Assembly: GCF_037042905.1 (NCBI RefSeq)
Contig: NC_087246.1
Span: 31,548,001 to 31,612,000 of the forward strand
Reading direction: 5' to 3'
DNA: 64,000 nucleotides
Origin: Lytechinus pictus
Lineage: Eukaryota > Echinodermata > Echinoidea > Temnopleuroida > Toxopneustidae
This document shows, one piece after another, positions 36,465 to 46,314 of this stretch (position 1 is the first letter of the stretch; each line of letters starts with the position of its first letter). The notes under the pieces were generated by a model, which saw nothing but the letters and a program-made list of their open reading frames with translations, had not been told where the DNA came from and made no database searches. Both the position numbers and the translations under genes were made by a program.

Positions 36465-36983
36465 ATATACTGATCAGAAAAGGAACCTGTTAAGGACTGC
36501 ATTTAGTGACCTCTTTAGGATACATAATTATTTTACCAGTCAAATAATGCGAGTGTGAAGCGCGAGCCGAAAAATTGTAATATTCTAGCCTGAAAATTTA
36601 TCTAAAATGTATACTTAAAAAAAAGTATTTATTTTGAAAAAAAAGGGAATTTCCCATTTTGGAAAAATAGCAAATAGCATTTCCCTGTTATTTATTTTTG
36701 GGGTGCAAGTGCCCCCTGACCCCGGCGGATCCAACTTTCGCCAATAGGGGGGGGGGCGAATTTTTTTCACCCATAATTTCCCCGACCGGCAGTTCAAATT
36801 TTTTGTTGAAAATATGATGGGCAATATATGTTTGAGATCTTCAAAACAAGATGCCTATGTAACTAGATAACAATTGCGAGCAAGAAGCGCAAGCAGAAAT
36901 TTAAATATAAGCTCTGACTTGATCTAAAAGGGACATGTTAAGGAATTTTTTGCAGTTAGCCATGAAGACGATACATGTTTCAA
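36465..36983. mobile_element. Remnant of the GGCGGATCC-ended element
   Basis: 36,720-36,830 is the reverse complement of the right-end region seen at about 7,215-7,297 (ggcggatccaactttcgcca, a G run, then ccccgaccggcagttc). CGCG-type motifs occur at 36,548 and 36,874. It is thus a fragment of the element nested in the array's hAT-like element, in opposite orientation. No gene. Confidence 0.6.
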
Positions 36984-37260
36984 CCAGGGGCGGTGGAACG
37001 TATTTTCCTTGGGGGGGGGGGCAAAGCCAAAAAAGGTGCACTTATATGCCAAAACGGGCATTTTGGTGCAAACGGATATTTTCACCATGAGATTATCATC
37101 TGAGTAAAGTTGTATACTTTGTTGTAATTAAGTTGAGCAAAGTTTTTTTAATTGATTTTTGATTGATAAGATATATAGTCAGGTTTTATTTTCGCGAGCA
37201 AGCGTAGCGAGCAAGCGGTTTGGAAAAAAATCAAATCTGAAGTTGTAAAACTCGCTTTTT
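36984..37260. mobile_element. Fragment of another G-rich-ended element
   Basis: Begins caggggcggtggaacg, then a G run and gcaaagccaaaaaaggtgca. It matches the loop arms of the foldback-like element at 43,230-43,420, including ttcaccatgagattatcatc. A gcgagcaagcgtagcgagca motif follows at 37,194. Non-coding. Confidence 0.55.
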
Positions 37261-37316
37261 GGTCAATTATGGACCTAATAACTACAAAAATTTCATGTAG
37301 GCCTAATAATACATAA

Positions 37317-37609
37317 TAATAATCATAATAATAATAATAATATTGGTATTATCCACCAAGGGAAGCCACTTCAGTTCTGAAAACTGATCTCCCAGCGGCC
37401 CCTGCTATTACCCCGGCTTTAGCTGCCAAAGGAAGGCATTTAATTAATTTCTTTCTACCGGGTACCCATTCAGCTCACCCGGGTTGAGTGCAGCACAGTG
37501 TGGATAAATTTCTTGTTGAAGGAAATTACGCCATGGCTGGGATTCGAACCTACGACCCTCTGTTTCATAGTCAGAAGACTGACTAATCCACTGGTCCACA
37601 ACGCCCCCA
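37317..37609 (-). mobile_element. tRNA-derived SINE
   Basis: On the minus strand it starts with a tRNA-like head. A-box-like tggaccagtggattagtc lies near the start and B-box ggttcgaatcc about 60 bases on. A conserved-looking body with caagaaatttatccacac, tgtgctgcactcaacccggg and gaatgggtacccgg follows, and the tail is an ATT repeat. The body resembles the central domain of the broad animal SINE group called MetaSINE (from memory). It would be transcribed by RNA polymerase III and mobilised by a LINE. Confidence 0.75.
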
Positions 37610-38089
37610 TAAAAAGTAAAAATTCCGAGCATTTTTTGTAATCATGAAAAAAAAGGATTAACATTGTTAACATTAGGCGTCACGATCAATAAAATGTTAT
37701 TAACATTTATATTCTTTATCACCATTTTTATAATGATCATCGTTTGGGATTATCATGATCATTCATCATTAGTATTATTTTTATTTTCATTACCAGCAGA
37801 AGCTCTTATTAAAAATGACATCCCCCAATACAAATCCTATTATCTGGAGGTTACTCGCACGCAACGATCACGCTTTATCCACTGCATCTTTAAACCATTT
37901 GCTTGGGCAGCAATTGCTCAGATAAAAATCGAAATTAAGCGTATATGCTTGATCCGGCCGCCTATTCTTAATGCAATACATGTTTGGCCACAACACACAC
38001 ATGTATCATCGTTCGTTATTTTATTATTGCATAATATCATGTTATCTTGAAAGGACAGCACCTTTCTTTATACCAAAATGAATTAATTT
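37610..38089. other. Unassigned AT-rich stretch
   Basis: No gene, repeat match or structure recognised. The longest frame (37,664-38,050, plus) has a hydrophobic, low-complexity product that looks like chance. Confidence 0.4.
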
Positions 38090-38475
38090 CATTTTCGGAA
38101 ATACGAACCTTATTTAATTTTCGGATTAACGAACCTTATTTCGTTTCCGGACTAACGAACCTTCGGATTAACGAACCTTATTTCGTTTTCGGACTAACGA
38201 ACCTTCGGAATTACGAACCTCATTTCGTTTTCGGACTAACGAACCTTCGGAATTACGAACCTCATTTCGTTTTCGGATTAACGAACCTTCGGAATTACGA
38301 AACTCGTTTTTTTTTCGGACTAACGAACCTTCGGAATTACGAACCTCATTTTGTTTTCGGACTAACGATCCTTCGGAATTACGAACCTCATTTTGTTTTC
38401 GGATTAACGAACCTTAGGAATAACGAACCTTCGGAATATCCGAACCTTCAGAATAACGAAGCTTCGGAAATACGT
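38090..38475 (-). repeat. 42-bp minisatellite, right arm (inverted)
   Basis: About nine copies of the same 42-bp unit as at 28,738-29,140 but inverted (ggactaacgaaccttcggaa, then ttacgaacc and catttcgttttc). Together with the left arm it forms a foldback-like pair around the retrotransposon. Confidence 0.75.
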
Positions 38476-38563
38476 ATGTATGCGAAGCCGCCATGCCTCA
38501 GCTGGATCAAAGCTATTGCTCAGATACAGTACATGTATGGGATAAATTGTACAAATGTGAGAA

Positions 38564-38587
38564 ATTGGATCGGGGTCGCCCTAGCCA
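38564..38587 (-). repeat. Right outer 24-bp inverted repeat of the 10-kb mosaic
   Basis: Perfect reverse complement of 28,596-28,619. It ends seven bases before the tRNA-like gene at 38,595. Confidence 0.65.
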
Positions 38588-38594
38588 CTAAATC

Positions 38595-38666
38595 GTCTCT
38601 GTGGTCTAGTGGTTAAGGAATCGGCGTTCCAAGCTGGGTGCCCGGGTACGATTCCCGGCAGAGACA
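38595..38666 (+). tRNA. tRNA-like gene, anticodon TCC (Gly) on a Glu-like backbone; possibly a pseudogene
   Basis: Acceptor GTCTCTG pairs perfectly with CAGAGAC and is followed by A. The D arm GTCTAGTGGTTAAGGA matches the A box. The anticodon arm TCGGC-GTTCCAA-GCTGG has five pairs, two of them wobble. The T arm CCGGG-TACGATT-CCCGG has A where the T loop normally has T (position 55). TTTTT at 38,668 could end polymerase III transcription. The body looks like tRNA-Glu, but the loop reads TCC. It may be a real tRNA-Gly, a mutated copy, or a SINE head. Confidence 0.55.
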
Positions 38667-39063
38667 CTTTTTGGCATCACCAAAGGGCAGATAGCTCTGG
38701 CATGTCTGGGAACCTTGATTTAAGCTACGCCTACCATTATTCTCTTCATTCATTTCTTTCACAAGTAACATATATATATGCGTACATACATTCATATAAT
38801 AATATATATTCTTTCTTCTTCTACTACTTATCATTAACAGTATATTACTATTATATCATTATTAGAATATTAGAATAAACAGCTGAATTAATTATAGCTG
38901 CGTATACTTGTTCAATCAGAGGTACATCTTCTAAAGAATTGATAAATCAAGAAATGTATGCTGTCATACCCTTCTTCCATTCCTTTCTAAATTTTGAGGT
39001 ACGCTCCAGAGTGGCATTGTTTTCCCTTCTTATGAATTCGTTGTTTTTATTTTGTAATTATGT
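38667..39063 (+). promoter_or_regulatory. 5' flank of TRIM gene 1 with conserved upstream tract
   Basis: From about 38,750 this aligns with 51,590-51,850 upstream of TRIM gene 2 (acattcatataataat, ttcccttcttatgaattcgt). It contains TA-rich microsatellite sequence. No TATA box is convincing. Because the conserved tract leads into a splice-acceptor-like site, a 5' untranslated exon may lie further upstream. Confidence 0.45.
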
Positions 39064-39065
39064 AG
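39064..39065 (+). other. Probable 3' splice acceptor before TRIM gene 1 start
   Basis: The T-rich tract ttttattttgtaattatgtag ends in AG, 10 bases before the ATG. TRIM gene 2 has the same arrangement at 51,873-51,874. This suggests a non-coding first exon spliced to a single coding exon. Confidence 0.5.
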
Positions 39066-39075
39066 AGTTCCGGTC

Positions 39076-41025
39076 ATGGCTGAGGAATTAAAAGACACGA
39101 TTGCTCAGAGTCTGGAGTGTCCCGTATGTCTGACTACCTTCACTGATCCCAAGATCCTGTCATGTTGCCACACCTACTGCAAGGTCTGTCTGGAAAAGCT
39201 CTTGGAATCCCGTGGTGATGACCAGATGATCCGATGCCCTGTCTGCAGAGCCGATACCCAGGTACCAAATCAGGATGTCAGCCAACTACCGGCAAGCCTA
39301 GCTTTGAGGAATCTTATAGAAGACGTGAAAAATCAACATCAAATTTGCACGAATTGTGATTCCGAGGATAAGCCCAAAGCTGTTGTCTACTGCCAAGACT
39401 GTGGCAACTACCTATGTATTACTTGTCACAATATGCACTCTCAGTGGAAAAACTTCATCGGTCATGAGATCATAGCCATGAGAGAGATCTCATCAGGAAA
39501 GGTGTCAATACGTAGATACCGGAAATGCAGGAAACATCCAAAAGAAGATGAAGAATGTTTCTGTTCTAATTGTAAGAGATTCACATGCTTCAGGTGTGCT
39601 GTTATGGAACATAAAGATCAAGGACACCAGGTCATCGAGTCAGCTGCTTATGAAAGTAATCACACGAGGACCATCAAAGAGCTTAAATCCAAGGTGGAGA
39701 AGAAGCAATATTGCTTTCAGAAGTACATTAATCTCATCGATGAAGAAAAGAAATGTGTGGATGATGCTATGAACCATTGCACAGATAACATCAACAAAGC
39801 GTATGATGAAGCAGTTCGGCAGTTGACAGAGAAGAGAGAAATCCTACTTGGTGAAGTCAAGGGAAAGACGGAAAGAGCAGAGGAAGCCCTTGAAGAAATG
39901 AAGAAATCAGCTCAGCAGCGCATCAATCAGTTGACGACCATTGCTGAGATGGTAACCAATAGGAGAAATGCACCAGTAGACATGGACACTTTGGCTGTGT
40001 ATGACACTTTATGTGAAAACCTACGGGAGGCCTTAAATCGGGGAAATCCTGATTACGAGCAGTTGAATAAGACTAGCGGGAAGGCGAAAAGTTCCATGTT
40101 TGAGAGAAATATCGAAAAGGACGAGCTAGATCTTGGTAAAATTGTTAATGCACATGTACTAGTTGTAAAGAGCATTGCTTTTCCTCCTAAAATTAGCATG
40201 AATGCCATGATAAACACACCAGATGGTAGGATGGCAGTAGGATATGGTGAAGCATTGGGCGTGAACATCTTCTCTGCTTATGGTCATCTCCAGCAGACAG
40301 TCCTCAAGGGTGTTAATATTTTTGCATTAGGTTTCCTCTCTGATGGTCGTTGTGTTGTAATTGATACATCAAACACTGTAGCACTGTACACATCAGAGTT
40401 CACGAAGTTGGATGTGATGTTTGAGACTCTGAATTGCATTGAAGGTGGGGTTTCTAACCTCACTGTTGATAGTGATGATCTAATCTATGTTAGCTACAGG
40501 ATACCCAAGAAGATCCATGTGTTCTCATCAGCAGGTGGGAAGGCTATCAAGGAGATACCATGCCTTGGATATATACCTGGGCAAATCATTTCCTACAATG
40601 ATTCACTAATCATTAGTACACATAATACTGTACGATTGATAGACAAAGAAGGTGATGTAAAACATACATTAACAAAACCAAGTAATTCTTTCCCCTTTGC
40701 TGCAGTGTCTCAAAGAAATACAATCCTGATAGCCACAGTGAAGCACGATAAAGGTTTGGTGAGCATCGATGAGTACACAGACGAACTGGAGCACGTTCAG
40801 AACCTTGTTAATGAGTGCAAGATTGAGAAGTCTGAGAGACAATGGTTTCATCTCAAGCAGTACCGATCAGGAGAGATCGCCTTCTGCACTCCTGATAACC
40901 TCTATATTATCATAGGCAGATCCAGGGGGGGGCCCGGGCCCCAACTATTGGCGGAGCAAAAAAAAAGAAGGGAAGAGGGAGGAGAAAAAAAGGGGGAACA
41001 TAAGAGGATGAAGGCGAGTGAATGA
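39076..41025 (+). CDS. TRIM-family E3 ubiquitin ligase candidate 1 (RING, two B-boxes, coiled coil), transposon-derived C-tail
   Basis: 649 codons from an ATG in good context (GGTCATGG). The RING finger is at C15, C18, C30, H32, C35, C38, C54 and C57 (C3HC4). B-box 1 is about 91-130 and B-box 2 about 151-184. A charged coiled coil spans about 190-335. The C-terminal region of about 240 residues has repeated beta-strand patterns (SDGRCVVID, STHNTVRLID) like an NHL/propeller-type recognition domain. The RING predicts ubiquitin transfer in the cytoplasm, and the TRIM56/TRIM45-like layout suggests a sensing or immune role (inference). It is a tandem paralogue of the gene at 51,885. From about residue 612 the frame runs into a transposon end beginning CATAGGCAGATCCAGG, replacing the native end and adding about 37 basic residues before TGA. 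It may still fold, since only the last one or two native residues are lost. Confidence 0.93.
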   Translation: MAEELKDTIAQSLECPVCLTTFTDPKILSCCHTYCKVCLEKLLESRGDDQMIRCPVCRADTQVPNQDVSQLPASLALRNLIEDVKNQHQICTNCDSEDKPKAVVYCQDCGNYLCITCHNMHSQWKNFIGHEIIAMREISSGKVSIRRYRKCRKHPKEDEECFCSNCKRFTCFRCAVMEHKDQGHQVIESAAYESNHTRTIKELKSKVEKKQYCFQKYINLIDEEKKCVDDAMNHCTDNINKAYDEAVRQLTEKREILLGEVKGKTERAEEALEEMKKSAQQRINQLTTIAEMVTNRRNAPVDMDTLAVYDTLCENLREALNRGNPDYEQLNKTSGKAKSSMFERNIEKDELDLGKIVNAHVLVVKSIAFPPKISMNAMINTPDGRMAVGYGEALGVNIFSAYGHLQQTVLKGVNIFALGFLSDGRCVVIDTSNTVALYTSEFTKLDVMFETLNCIEGGVSNLTVDSDDLIYVSYRIPKKIHVFSSAGGKAIKEIPCLGYIPGQIISYNDSLIISTHNTVRLIDKEGDVKHTLTKPSNSFPFAAVSQRNTILIATVKHDKGLVSIDEYTDELEHVQNLVNECKIEKSERQWFHLKQYRSGEIAFCTPDNLYIIIGRSRGGPGPQLLAEQKKRREEGGEKKGEHKRMKASE

Positions 41026-41090
41026 AATAAGATGAGGGAAGACTTGGAATATTTATCTTCTGTGGAATTATTTGCACGCCATCAATGAAC
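40911..41090 (+). mobile_element. Transposon end inserted in the 3' end of TRIM gene 1
   Basis: CATAGGCAGATCCAGGGGGG, a C/G run, ttggcggagcaaaaaa, an A/G-rich tract, then aataagatgagg and gaagacttgga match the left end of the element nested at 5101-5290 of the array. I cannot find its right end downstream, so this is a fragment or a diverged copy. It supplies the last coding bases and the stop codon of TRIM gene 1. Confidence 0.75.
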
Positions 41091-42944
41091 TGTTTGCAGT
41101 TTTTTTGAGAGAGGAATTCTCAGTTCTCATCGAGATCATCAACCTGTTTAATGAACGCTTTTCAACCACTGGATTGCTGAAATTGACTTTTAATCATCAT
41201 CAACATCGTCTTCACAGACATTTCAACTCGTTACAGTGACTCTTGTTATTCATCGTGTTTCAACATCAGTTTCATCATCGCCATCATTGTGAACTTTAAT
41301 TTAAGGAATTTTCGCCAGCCAACTTGGATCTTATCTGGATTATATACTGGACTATCGTAACTGTGAACTATAATCAACACTTCAAGAGATGTAAGACTGT
41401 TCTAATTTTAAAAAATGTGTTTGTGTATGGTTAATTATTTCCTGTAATAAAAAAAGGAAATCAAATCTAAACCTAAATTTTAATTGTTATTTGTTGCAGT
41501 ATCGTAACAAAACATGCCTACCTTATAAAATGTGTATAGTGATCTTTTTTTTTTCATTTGATATTTTACATCAGAGGATATCATATCCCTCGTTCTCTTG
41601 TTAATCTTTTTCTTGTTTTGAGAAATGCCTTCTGAATTCTGAACACTTACCTTAAAAATAATGACTGCATAATTATCAGTCAATCCCATGCTTGAGAGAT
41701 TGTTTAATACGAAAATGAAAAACCATTTTTTTTTTGTTATGGTAGGGATTCCGACTACTTGTAGACCTATAATCGAGATAGTTCAGAACACATTGATGTA
41801 ATTTGATAATATGCTGATTACATTCAGATTCAGATTTATTTCACAGAATAAAAAGAAAAGCAATTAGCAAAAAGTCTAATGACCAGCATTTTATGCCATT
41901 TGGCGCAAGCCTTTTTCTTAACCCCTGACAAAAACGTTTGATGTTCATTTTTTTTAAATGGCATTTGAGAGAGAAGAACATCAAAACATATAAAGACATC
42001 ATAATTTGAAACAAAATTTTGATAGACTTTTCAAAACTGTCCCGTTTTTTTTATACGCACTGTAGTTTAGAAAATTGTAGTAAAGATTATATTATGCCAA
42101 TTGTGGAGTCTATAACAGCTATGCCATTTTCGGGTGAAAGGTCTATAATAGAATGTGCGATATATGTTGAGAGGGATAATGTACAGAAATGTACATAACC
42201 CAATAAAAAATATGTACATTTTACTGTAAATTACTGTTATAGTAGTGAGAGGTTTTCCTTTGGATTTCGAAACAAGATATTTTTAATTTCTTGATTTTTC
42301 ATGTGCAAATTGTACATATTCTTTTATTCATTGTAGTATTAGTATTTTCCTAAAAGTTGGTATAAACAGGCATGACTTTATATGTGCCTGTTTGCCCATG
42401 TTTCACATATTCGCCTGTCTTATGGGTTGTTTCACAGTGTGACCAAACTGAAACTGTCTGGTTTGACTGCACAAAGGTTGTGTTGTTTCCTTTAAATTTT
42501 TGTGTATGTGTTGTAAACAAGTGAAATTATGTATCTTTTTGTAAGGCATAAGGTCATTCACTAAATTATCATTTTTTTTTAAGGAGTTCAATCTTTTTTA
42601 TCACAGGTTTTGTCAATTGCATAATTTTGGAGAGGACACTTTGGACAGAAATGGATTTGACTACAATATCAAATTGATTGTCTGAAAAATAAGTGGATGT
42701 GGGCAAAGTGAACACAAGTGTTCTTTTAGACAAAAACATTATTAAGGAAATATCTAACCATAAAAACATTTTCAGAGAGAATATTTTTGGACAGAAATGA
42801 CATACGATTTTCGGTTAAAAGTAACAAAAAAATTGTAATTGTAACTGTTGATGGAAAGACCAGAGTAGAATTATAATCTTTTTGATAATTCTGTCTTGTC
42901 TCTGCTTTCATTTACATGTATGGCTGTTTCTGTCAAATCACAAT
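41091..42944. other. 3' flank of TRIM gene 1, non-coding
   Basis: AT-rich with no gene. AATAAA-like signals occur near 41,447 (cctgtaataaaaaaagg). The far end (42,855-42,940) matches 56,645-56,745 downstream of TRIM gene 2 (ggaaagacca, cttgtctctgctttcat), marking the shared 3' tract of the duplicated cassette. Confidence 0.55.
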
Positions 42945-43745
42945 AAATCCAAACATATGGTTACAGTTTATAATTCCGAAGGTTCCTTATGCCGAAGGTT
43001 CATAAGGCTTATATTAACAGGCTCATAGTTCCGAAACATGTAAATTTCCTATACTTCGCTGTTCGTTAATCCGAAAATGAAAAAGGGTTAATCCGAACAT
43101 TTGTGGCGTTATTCCGAAGGTTCTTTAGTCCGAAAACGAAATAAGGTTTGTTGTTCCGAAAGTTCGTTAATCTGAAAACAGAAAACGAAATAAGGTTTGT
43201 TATTCCGAAGGTACGATAGATGTTGCGAGCGTGAATCGGGGGGGGGGGGGGCAAAGCCAAAAATGAGGGCACTCACATGTAAAAATTGGCATTTCAGTGC
43301 TAACTATAATTTTCACCATGAGATTATCATCTGTTTGCACCAAAATGCCCATTTTGACATATACATGCCCTTCTTGGCTTTGGCCCCAAAACCAAAATAT
43401 GTACCGCCGCCCCTGCCTCCCCATCCTCATAACAACTAAACAGCAACGGTGTTTCCATCCCCACCCCCTCCACCACGCATGTCCCTTGCCCTTCCTGTTT
43501 TCCCAGCTTCGCCAAAGATTATTTTCATTTCATTTATGGATTAACGAACCTTACTTCGTTTTCGGACTAACTAACCTTCAGAACAATGAACCTTATTTCG
43601 TTTTCGGATCAACGAACCTTACTTCATTTTCGGACTAACGAACTTTGTTTCGTTTTCGGATTTACGAACCATCAAAATTACAAACCATCGGAATTCCGAA
43701 CCTTCGGAATAACGAACCTTCAGAATAACGAACTTAACCCAAAAA
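42945..43745. mobile_element. Foldback-like element with 42-bp-type arms, only in cassette 1
   Basis: Left arm 42,962-43,215 (ttaatccgaaaac units) and right arm 43,535-43,735 (inverted units) flank a loop. The loop has a G-run/gcaaagcc sequence and its inverted partner (43,230-43,420), and a segment (43,425-43,530) that is the reverse complement of LTR sequence at 29,140-29,230 (catcctcataac, cagcaacggtgt, gcccttcct). The matching site in cassette 2 (about 56,745-56,790) lacks it. No gene. Confidence 0.7.
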
Positions 43746-44352
43746 TACACATTACTTAGTTAATTGAAAAAGAATGCAAGGTACAAATGTATATATTGCT
43801 ACTGAACTCAAAATTTGTGATTTCACATTTAATTTTTGTTTGCCATGTTGTTTACGATGCTACATTTATTTTAAATAATGGATTCTATTGCTGTTTTAAA
43901 TGGAAATCAAAATGGGTGTTTTAGAGTACTCTATTTATCTTTAAAATGTTTTTATCACTTTCTAGAAATTAATTAGTCAAGAAAATTTTCTTATTCAAAA
44001 AATTGAAAACTAAAGTATGTTATGCACCTGAAAATTTGATTACTCAAAAAAAATTTAAGTATGCATTTGTGTCATTTACTGAACATTCCTAGTTATCAAG
44101 TATTCCGACTAGTTTTCTTTCCTCTGCTCTCTCTCTCTGTCTTTCACTCTCTTCCTTTCCCCTCTCCCATCTTTCAATAAAATCTTAATATACCTTGCAC
44201 ACTACATGTGTATATATCATTGACGTATATAGTCAGAAACATAAGCCTTATTCTTTAAGATGATACATAATAGAGGTCATAATAATTATTGTACGAGAAT
44301 TTTGTTGTCATCTTTTGTTTTTAGTTCAAGAGTTAAATCAACTAATAAGGGT

Positions 44353-44356
<4 letters not shown>

Positions 44357-44391
<35 letters not shown>

Positions 44392-44406
44392 AGGGGGAGA
44401 GAGAGA
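44357..44406 (+). repeat. GA microsatellite, cassette 1
   Basis: (GA)n with a purine-rich continuation to about 44,530. It occupies the same position in the cassette as 57,391-57,424. The frames on either strand here are simple-sequence artefacts. Confidence 0.9.
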
Positions 44407-44751
44407 ATAGAAAAGGAGGTAAATAGAAGGAGCAAGGAGCTCCTTGGAAGGAGGTAGTGAAATGATAAAAAGAGAGGGGGATATGGTAGAGAGGGAGGGG
44501 GGGGGGAAAGAGAAATAAAAACAGTTGGGGAGGGGCTGAGAAAAGGAGTTCTTCCGTGGAAAGCAATCAATTCAAACTAAAAATTACATTAGTTCAATCA
44601 GTAAAAGTATTCTTGACTTTTAAAGCAAATACAAAATAATTATTAAAACATATCAAATATATTTCATTTGTCAAAATAAAAAGGGCACAAGCATGTATAT
44701 GGTCTGAAGTTTGAAATAAACCCAGCAAAGAAATAATCGTGAACACTCACA

Positions 44752-45045
44752 GAAGCGGATCTAGAGGGGGGGGGGTTGGGGGGGTTGCAACCCCCCCAAA
44801 AAAAATCCGGGGACCATTTTTTTAAATCTTATCTTTTTTTTTAAACTTGTAATTTTATTAGATGCAAGAAAACGCCATTTTCACACACAGATTTTCAATT
44901 TTTTTTCCTACTGTGGGAGGGGGGACACCCCCCTCCCACACCCTCCCCCCTCGCTCGCTCCGCTCGCTTGGACTTGGTCGCTACGCTCCCTCGCATACCA
45001 CCCCAACCCCCCCCCCTTTATAAAAAGCTGGATCCGCCCCTGACT
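44752..45045. mobile_element. Small GGATCC-ended element, cassette 1
   Basis: Left end agaagcggatctagaggggg, right end agctggatccgcccctg, as an imperfect inverted repeat with long G and C runs inside. A ctcgctcgctccgctcgctt motif lies at 44,951. ACTCA is present at both flanks. Confidence 0.6.
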
Positions 45046-46298
45046 CATCCGGGTCTTGTGCTTGAGCATTGGAGTTATGTTCAACTCTATCTCTTTCTGC
45101 TCTAAACACTGTGTATAAAAGCACTGGTTTCAGAAAACAATTAAGGTGTCTGATCCTACTGAAGAGAAGCGACAGACCACGGTGCATTCAAAGATCTTTT
45201 CAGTCTTCAGGCTAGTTCATCTCTCATAAACAGTGATGAATTCATGTCAGGAAGAGGTTGGGATGTCTTTACAATATCTTTGATTTACCAAGAAATTGAT
45301 GCCAAGTCTTCTTCAATCCTTGATGCATATAGTCAGAGGTCTAATTCAACAATTCAGGCTAGTTCATCAACCATGAAAGGTGATAAAGTCATTTAGTAAG
45401 ACGATAAAATGTCCTAACAGTACGTCCCTTGCATTAACAAATCAACCAATGTCAAGACTTCTTTAACATTCTCACTGACGTATAATTTGAATCCTGAGTG
45501 CATTGCAGCAGCATTTACAGTCGTACAGTTCGTTCAAAATGAAAATACGACATGATCTGAGCACTCATTCGTTTCGCTCCCATTGTAAGAAAATGTTTCT
45601 GAAATGATTATGGATGTAAAATACCACTTTCTGGTTTTAGCAGTGATACTTTCTGGTTTTAAGCGAAACGTGACTTCATCAACAACGTGATAATAACAGT
45701 GATAAAAAAATGTGCTAAAATGCCATAAGGAAACAGAGCGAACTTAGAAGACATGCCTAAATAATTTATCACACAGAGTGCTCTTAGTCAAAAAGTGATA
45801 TTACATGTATTACTACTTGCCAGTGATTTCTAGAAGTATTATATATATCCGTGGTTAATAAGCACAGTCTTGTGACATACATGCACGAACGTTCTTGAAA
45901 AATGAAATTATACGATGATTGAGCTCTCTCTCGCATCGTTCACGCATATACATTTGTGTAAATAAATATTTTTGAAAGGATATTGCACGATACATTTGAC
46001 CAATGATATTTTGAGTCAGAAGTTAATCTCTTCCCTTTTCTCTTTTTTTAGGTGGTGGAAAGGAAGGAGGGGGGAAAGAGCCCCGCATCTGTACCCCAGT
46101 GCGAAAACCTGCATAAATACTAAAGCATTCGATCGCTCGCATTAAAAGTACTGAGGCATGAATAGTTTTCAGAAATGATTACATTCCTGCACATTCAATT
46201 CCAACTATACCGTTTAATTCCCAAGAAATTTGTATTAAAGTACTTTAAAATCGCGACATTTATAGTCCATTTTAGTCCTTACCCTCGCCGAGGATCTA
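45046..46298. other. Non-coding tract of the duplicated cassette
   Basis: Aligns by eye with 59,460-59,660 plus 60,163-61,640 (cattaacaaatcaac, cctgagtgcattgcagcagc, cattcgatcgctcgcatt, gacatttatagtcc). I see no gene in it. It serves as the empty-site reference for the elements inserted in cassette 2. Confidence 0.6.
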
Positions 46299-46314
46299 AC
46301 ATTGTCACTAAATT

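Noticed and set aside
37664..38050. 128-codon frame with hydrophobic stretches
   Set aside because: AT-rich chance frame without domain or paralogue.
38047..38616. 189-codon frame with NLRNYEPHFVFGLT repeats
   Set aside because: Inverted copy of the same minisatellite.
44286..44570. 94-codon minus frame rich in L, S and P
   Set aside because: Complement of a GA microsatellite and purine-rich tract.
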